From Artocarpus heterophyllus (lineage: Eukaryota; Streptophyta; Magnoliopsida; Rosales; Moraceae), in the NCBI GenBank assembly GCA_025403435.1, contig CM046340.1:28404210-28468209 (forward strand): a DNA stretch of 64,000 nt, written 5' to 3'. The translations under genes were made by a program, and so were the position numbers. Positions 58,220-64,000 of this stretch are shown here, in pieces. A model generated the notes under the pieces. It saw only the letters and a list, made by a program, of their open reading frames with translations. It searched no databases and was not told the DNA's origin. The first letter of the stretch is position 1; each line of letters opens with the position of its first letter.

Positions 58220-59957
58220 TGTTGGGTTTGGTGCTCTATAAGCTGTGACATTATACATATTGTTAATAAATAACTAAAGTGACATTTATAATTATTTTGG
58301 TTGCTTGTATATATTATGAATACATTTATAAACATCAAGAAAATTTCATGATTATTTATGTAACCATAAATTTAGCATATAAGTATTATATGCTTATGGA
58401 TAAAATTTATAGATAATAATCCAAATAGTCCATAATAATTAATTAAAGTTTGGGATCTTTAATTAAATATTACAAGTACGGTCCAATCTCATTTAAAATG
58501 AAATAGTCTTATCCGCGCTATTAATATAGAGACATTAGATTTGAGGTACTTTATATAATGAGATTATATAGGACTAGATCAGATAAATTATAAATCTCTA
58601 ATAATCATCTGTTACAAATAAAGCATTCAAATTTATCACTATAATGATCATATATTTAACAGTCTTAATCCTGAGTATTTATTAGACTCATATTTATTGC
58701 ATTATGTTTTTTGACTTGTATGGTAAAATTTATCTAAACACATATCATAACTTAGCATCTTAGAAACATAATGGAATAAATGGTTGGGAATAATATTATA
58801 CAGATTGAGAACCCATTCCTTCTCTATGGAAGTTAAAAAAATAGCTCTCTTAAGTGATGATTCGAGGTTTAGACAATGGAGCGCTCATTCATAATAAAAT
58901 TATGAATTAACTATACATTAGAAAATTATTAGAACTCAAGAATAAAGATATAATAAGGGAGGTAAACAGAAATTGAACCTAGCTCTTTTTATGAACTATT
59001 TCGGAGGACTGACTTATATGTAATGATTATATCAATGGACTACTCGTGAATTTTTTTTTGAGTAATTTTCACTATAATCTCAAGAGTTTAGTTTCAGGTT
59101 TTTCGTGGAATAACACTAAAACTAATATATTCGGCATATTGACTAAAGAGTTTGATTAATTGTCAAATTTATTGAAGCTTGAGTTAGAGGTCCATAGATC
59201 CCTAATGCCACCTCTATAACACTATATTAGATTTAATACAAAGAATGAATTATACATATTTAATTTGAAATTATTGAATTCTGAATTAACTATTTCATGC
59301 TTAAGATATTAATGTGATATAGAAAAATATTCTCTGTGACACATAATATGATATGATACATGTTGTCACATTTAACTAAGCATTAGTTAAATTAATTAAT
59401 TGATTATTTAATTAATGAGATTAATTAAACATGTTTTAAATTAATTAATTGATAATATTTGATTAATAAGATTATTTAAATTAATTTTTATCTTGTGTAT
59501 GATACATGTGTTGTGGGACTGTATTTTGTCTTTACCAACTTGGACACAAAACTAAATCATTAATTGATTAATTTAAAAATTAATTTTAAATAAATATGAT
59601 TATATTTTTGAATTAAATATATATATAAGATTAATTATATATTATATATATGTATATATGAAATCTTTTAAACAAGATTTTTGTTAACTTTTATATCATA
59701 TATATATATATATTTTATAGAATCACTAATATGTGATTCGATTTTTTGAATATTAAAAAAAAAGAACGTAAACGTACAAGCATATATTATATATAAATAT
59801 ATATATATGTTAAAAAATCACGTAATTTGATTTAGTTAAAATTAAAAGCAAAAAAGAATAAGGAGTGTAGAGTATGTCTCTTCTTCATATATCTGATTGG
59901 GGGATTGTTTTAGATTTAAAATAAATTAAAATTAATTGAAAAATAACTAACTGCTCA

Positions 59958-59965
59958 TATATAAG
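59958..59965 (+). promoter_or_regulatory. TATA box of copia-2 LTR, unit 1
   Basis: TATATAAG in CTCATATATAAGAAGATAGAG. Confidence 0.65.
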
Positions 59966-60561
59966 AAGATAGAGATAACAGTTATCTCCAATCAATTTCT
60001 TTTCACGTAACTTTTACACAATACTCAGAGAGAAAAACTGAGAGTTCCTTCTTAAAAAAAATTTGTGTCATCTTATGTGTTGAGTACATAGCAGATCCAA
60101 AAAAGTATGAGGTTAATTCATTCTTATAGTTTGACGTTCATTTGTCTTTCCATTGGTGTGGAGGCCTGACTTGGAAGATCATGGTGTCAAAGAAGAAAAC
60201 TAGGATACCTTGATTAGGTCTTCAAGAGGTTTATAAAAAAATTCTCAAAGCTTTCTATTATTAATTAAAATTATATAGCTATTCCCGATATACAAAGTTT
60301 TCAAAAAAAATTTTGCTTGTCAACCATCCATTCCTTTCGCTGCATTTGATATTTAATCCCAGCAATTTTTAATTTTGAAACGAATCATAACGTTTACGAA
60401 AAAGAAAAAAAAACTACAATAAAAATGTGAAGGCAGTTATTAGCATCTTGCCCACATATCTGATAGTGGGTGTATTTGATTCACCCACTAAAAGGTTTAG
60501 TAGGTGGTTATTTCAAATTTAAAATAAATTAAAATTAATTAAAAATAACAAACTGCTCAGA

Positions 60562-60569
60562 TATATAAG
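60562..60569 (+). promoter_or_regulatory. TATA box of copia-2 LTR, unit 2
   Basis: TATATAAG in CAGATATATAAGATAGAG, the copy nearer the PBS. Confidence 0.65.
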
Positions 60570-60964
60570 ATAGAGATAACAGTTATCTCCATCAATCTCT
60601 TTTCACATAACTTTTACAGAATACTCAGAGAGGAAAAACTGAGAGTTCTTTCTCTGAAAAAAAAAGTCTGCTATCTCATGTGTTGAGTATATAGCAGATC
60701 TAAAAAAGTATGAGGTTAATTCTTTTTTGTAGTTTGATGCCCATGTGTCTTCCATTAGTGTGGAGGCTTGGCTTGGAAGATCGTGGTGTCAAAAAAGAAA
60801 GCTAGAATACCTTGATAAGTCTTCAAAAGGTTTGTAAAAACTCTCAAAGCTTTCTATTTTTAATTAAAATTATATAGCTATTCCCAATGAACAGAGTTTT
60901 CAGAAAATTTTTGTTTGTCAAAGATCTATTCCTTTCGCTGCTTTTCATATTTTATTCCAACAAA

Positions 60965-60976
60965 TGGTATCTGAGC
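60965..60976 (+). other. copia-2 primer-binding site
   Basis: TGGTATCTGAGC, one mismatch to the tRNA-Met site TGGTATCAGAGC, two bases after the LTR. Confidence 0.9.
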
Positions 60977-62315
60977 TGAGCAGCTCATTCACGGCCATCC
61001 TACCACTACAAGATTGCAGCAGGCAATGCCACCTCACTGCCCTCAGTCCCATTTCCACTGCCTTGTCGAGTTGTCGTTCATCGGCTCATCGTGGGAAAAC
61101 AACGGCAAGCACTTACAACGCCTTCATCGAAGTCCAACTCCGGTTGTGATCCATGCACAATATGTGATTACGGAGGAAAGAAGAAGAAGAAAAAAAATGC
61201 AGGTGAAGTGCAAGAAGAAAAAAAAAGTTGCATGTTAAAGTGTATTGATGGTTTTTGTAATGCACGTGAAGTGCCTTTGGATATTGCACATGAATTTGCT
61301 ACTCATGCACCTTTTTTTTAATAAGTCATACACGTGTAGGATGCACAATAATGGAAAGCAACTATTTATCTTTAAAGTCCATGAGGTGTTCAGATAAAGG
61401 AAAGGAAAAACAATAACAATAATAAATTACAAAAACCATGGGCTTACACAAATTTTCATCTAATCAAAATAAAAATAAAGCTAATCCAACATGACCATAT
61501 AATTAACAACTAAAAATCCATTTATGAAAAATACTTATTCATGACATGAACAAAATAGCAAAAATGCATAGTGCCCACAAACATGCGTCAAGAACATGAA
61601 ATTATCAAAATAAAATCATGTTCAATTAAAATTATATTTGCTATAAGTGTAAATAGGATGGGATTCAATTAACACAAAAATATAAACTAGTAATTAAAAA
61701 TTATTTTTGTTTACTAGAATTATGAAACATAGGATGTGTTTATAAGATAACATCATTTTAAAATAATGAGTGGGAGAAGATAATATGACAATATAACCTG
61801 CGATCTCCACTATTAGCACAACACCGTGAGATTTAGGTAGCACCTCGCGACACTTTGATTTCGTCATCCTTATGGAGGGTGCCTATTTAAATCAATAACA
61901 AGGTTAGCTTACAAGAGGTAGGATTTTATAACGTATTTCAAAATTAACCTATCCTATGATAACAATTTTGAGTTAAGGTGTTAAAATCATAATTAGTGGG
62001 TTACACTCATAAAGATATAATTAATTTGTTAATTGTATCTTAACAAAAACTAATTGGCTATTAATAAATATAGAAAATATGAGATATTTTGAATATATTT
62101 ATTAATTGAGAATGTCTTAATTCAATTCATGAATAATTTGACCTACCCTACGGCGACACTTTATTTATTAAAATTGAATAATTGTGGAATTAGTGAAATA
62201 TTTTACGTGTTTTTTCATATGCATCATGCATCATGTTTACTGTTCTAAAACATATATTTATGATGTTTATACATCCATTTAATTTATGTCATTTTGCTTA
62301 TTTATTACAGCAACA
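60977..62315 (+). other. copia-2 leader (plus copy)
   Basis: A GC-richer start (60,990-61,170), an A-rich stretch with AAGAAGAAGAAAAAA (61,180-61,230), then AT-rich DNA matching the minus copy. The small open frames (60-76 residues) have no recognised domain. Confidence 0.75.
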
Positions 62316-63200
62316 ATGTCTAATCTAATCATCGTTATTCTCACAAATGAAAAATTAACCGAAAATAATTTTGTCAAGTGGAAGAATAACATGAATATAG
62401 TGCTAATTTGCAAAAATTACAAGTTTGTCCTGATGGAGGAATGTCCTCCACCGCCTACTGCCAATGCCTCTTGTAATGTACGAGAAGCATATGATCGTTG
62501 GATCGAGGCAAACAACAAGGCCCGCTGCTTCCTTTTGGCTAGCATGTCTGACGTGCTTAGGATGAAGCACAAAAGCATGGAGACTACTTATGAGATAATG
62601 CAGTTTTTGTAAGACATGTTTGGCAAACCTTTTGAAAATGCATGTCATAAAGCCGTTAAGACTGTCATGAGTGCTAAAATGAAGGCAAGGGTTTCAATCA
62701 GGGAACATGTTCTCAGCATGGTTAACTTTCTCTATGAAGCCGAGGTGAATGCAGCAGTGATAGATGAAGCCACACTGGTGGGGATGATTTTGGAAATTCT
62801 TCCCCCTACGTTCCTTTAGTTCAAAAGCAATTATTTCATGAACAAGCTAAAATATAGAATGACTGAGTTGCTTAATGAGCTGCAAACCTTCTAGTCTATT
62901 TCAAAAGAAAAGACTAAGGAAGGTGAGGCAAATGTTGTAGAAGTTCAACCTTCCTCTTCTGCTCAAAAGAATATGAAGAGGAAGATAAGAACTGAAAGAA
63001 GTGGCAAATCTAACAATGGAGGACATCCTAAGAGGAGCAAGAGCAACAACAACAACAAAAAGAGCTCAAAGCAAAAGAAGCCCAAAGGAAAATGTTTCCA
63101 CTACGGTTTAGTTGGCCACTAGAAGAGAAACTGTAAGAAGTATCTTCAAGCGCTCAAAGAAAAGAAGAACAATAGTAAATCAAATTTACTTGTTTAAGAA
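62316..63200 (+). pseudogene. gag: copia-2 gag (plus copy)
   Basis: ATG 62,316 gives MSNLIIVILTNEKLTENN, VKWKNNMNIVLIC, EECPPPPTANAS, REAYDRWIEANNKARCFLLAS and SDVLRMKHKSMETTYEI, then a stop (TAA at 62,610-62,612). It continues at 62,616 with MFGKPFENACHKAVKTVMS and INEATL-type sequence, to another stop. The knuckle CFHYGLVGH then stop has lost its second Cys and later residues. The start is chosen because it precedes the conserved LTENNFVKW block. Confidence 0.9.
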
Positions 63201-64000
63201 GCTTGTTTAGTTGACGATGATATGCCCACCTTGGATAGTTGATTCAGGGGCAACTAATTATGTTTATTCTTCTTTGTAGATGCTTAGTTCTTCAAGGGGA
63301 GTTGCCAACAGGAACAAACAACGAGAGTGGGAATAGGGAGTAGTCATTAAACTTTATTTTAGAAATAAGTTTTTATGTTTGGACAATGTTTATTACATTC
63401 CTAGTTTTGTAGAAATTTGATTTCTGTTTCTAGGTTATTTGAACAAATGTATAATGTTTCTTTTAATGGTAATTATGCTAATATTTCTAGAAATGGTTTG
63501 GATATTTGTTCTGTACATCTGAAAAATAGGCTTTACACTTTGAGGCCTAACAAAAAATCATTACTCAATACTGAAATGTTCAAAGTTGAACAACCAAAAC
63601 CCAAAAAGCAAAAGGTTTCTTTTAATGATGAAACATACCTATGGCACCTTAGATTTGTTTATGTTAAACTTTAACAGACTTGTAAAGGATGGTCCTTTAA
63701 GAGAATTAAAAGTCAGTTCTCTACTAGTTTGTGAATCTTGTCTTGAAGGTAAAATGAATAAAAGGCCTTTCTCTACAAAAGGCTAAAGGGCCAAGGAACC
63801 ACTTAAGCTAATATATTCAGATGTTTGTGATCCATTGAATGTACAAGCACATGGTGGTTACGAATATTTCATCATATTTATTGACGATTATTCAAGGTAT
63901 GAATACATATACCTAATGCAAAGGAAATCTAAAACTTTTGGAAAGTTCAAAGAATTCCAAGCGAAAACTGAAAAGCAATTAGGAAGGTTAGTGAAGACTT
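63201..64000 (+). pseudogene. pol: copia-2 protease and integrase (plus copy, cut by window end)
   Basis: A decayed protease site near 63,235-63,260 (frame-shifted DSGATNYV). Then 63,417-63,674: MISVSRLFEQMYNVSF, NGLDICSVHLKNRLYTLRP and ETYLWHLRF. Then INRLVKDGPLRELK-like sequence and CESCLEGKMNKRPFSTKG (HHCC). The integrase core follows: SDVCDPLNVQAHGGYEYF and IDDYSRYEYIYLM, in the last 200 bases before the window ends. A stop follows STKG. The remainder lies beyond 64,000. Confidence 0.88.

Larger units (their letters stand above)
58220..60962 (+). repeat. copia-2 LTR
   Basis: Starts TGTTGGGTTTGG after the PPT and ends TTATTCCAACA before a PBS; 2,743 bases. Because pol ends on its left and a leader begins on its right, it serves as 3' LTR of one unit and 5' LTR of the next. 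The promoter/R/U5 end is duplicated in tandem (59,887-60,355 and 60,454-60,962). Confidence 0.9.
59887..60962 (+). repeat. Tandem duplication of LTR promoter and R-U5
   Basis: Unit 1 and unit 2 share CATATCTGAT, AACAGTTATCTCC, TTTTACA.AATACTCAGAGAG, ATGTGTTGAGTA, AAAAAAGTATGAGGTTAATTC, GTGTGGAGGC and CTTTCGCTGC. The spacing between the two TATA boxes is about 604 bases. Confidence 0.9.

Noticed and set aside
60964..61321. Plus-strand frames in the copia-2 leader
   Set aside because: Short, overlapping in several frames, placed in the leader between PBS and gag; lysine runs come from an A-rich stretch.
1..64000. An intact non-transposon gene cluster or defence system
   Set aside because: All recognisable coding motifs belong to copia, gypsy or CACTA proteins; nothing else reached a supportable level.

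Overview
This 64 kb window looks like repeat-rich plant nuclear DNA, probably from an angiosperm (inference). The evidence is the dense nesting of Ty1/copia and Ty3/gypsy LTR retrotransposons, primer-binding sites complementary to initiator tRNA-Met, a CACTA-type gene with a Ulp1 (C48) peptidase domain, and AT-rich spacers. I found no intact host gene, tRNA, rRNA or CRISPR array, and no retrotransposon copy with an uninterrupted gag-pol frame. Nothing seen identifies the species.

Five retroelement families are recognisable. Copia-1 has ~2.0 kb LTRs (TGTTAGACATG...CCAACA) and supplies most copies. Copia-2 has a 2.7 kb LTR. Three gypsy relatives, G1, G2 and G3, are all on the minus strand.

Layout. 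1-14,530 is G1 material: LTR-like DNA at 1-735 and about 11,900-14,530, a reverse transcriptase piece at 774-1082 and a gag piece at 11,141-11,460. A composite of copia-1 pieces lies inside it: plus-strand LTR-leader-gag start (1083-5017), joined head to head to a minus-strand leader-LTR (5014-8316), which abuts an older minus-strand pol/gag remnant (8317-11,140). 15,956-25,585 is a structurally complete minus-strand copia-1 element (copy B) with TSD TAGAC. 26,096-42,557 is the minus-strand gypsy G2, split inside its reverse transcriptase by a complete young plus-strand copia-1 element (copy A1, 29,153-38,863, TSD ATACC). 43,734-48,632 is a broken minus-strand CACTA/Ulp1 gene interrupted by a copia-1 solo LTR (46,303-48,312). 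48,961-52,312 is the 3' LTR and integrase of G3, fused to a minus-strand copia-2 body (52,313 to about 56,860). 57,630-64,000 holds plus-strand copia-2 RNase H, PPT, LTR, PBS, leader and gag-pol running off the window.

The parts work as retrotransposon life-cycle modules: LTR promoter, tRNA primer site, leader RNA, gag capsid/nucleocapsid, protease, integrase, reverse transcriptase, RNase H and polypurine tract. The two least expected signals are non-coding. One is a chain of hairpins with repeated CCCCTAGG cores in the copia-1 leader just before gag, a candidate RNA dimerisation/packaging region. The other is arrays of a GC-rich dyad, TTCGGC-AG-GCCGAA, shared by copia-1 promoters and leaders and by the LTRs of unrelated gypsy elements.
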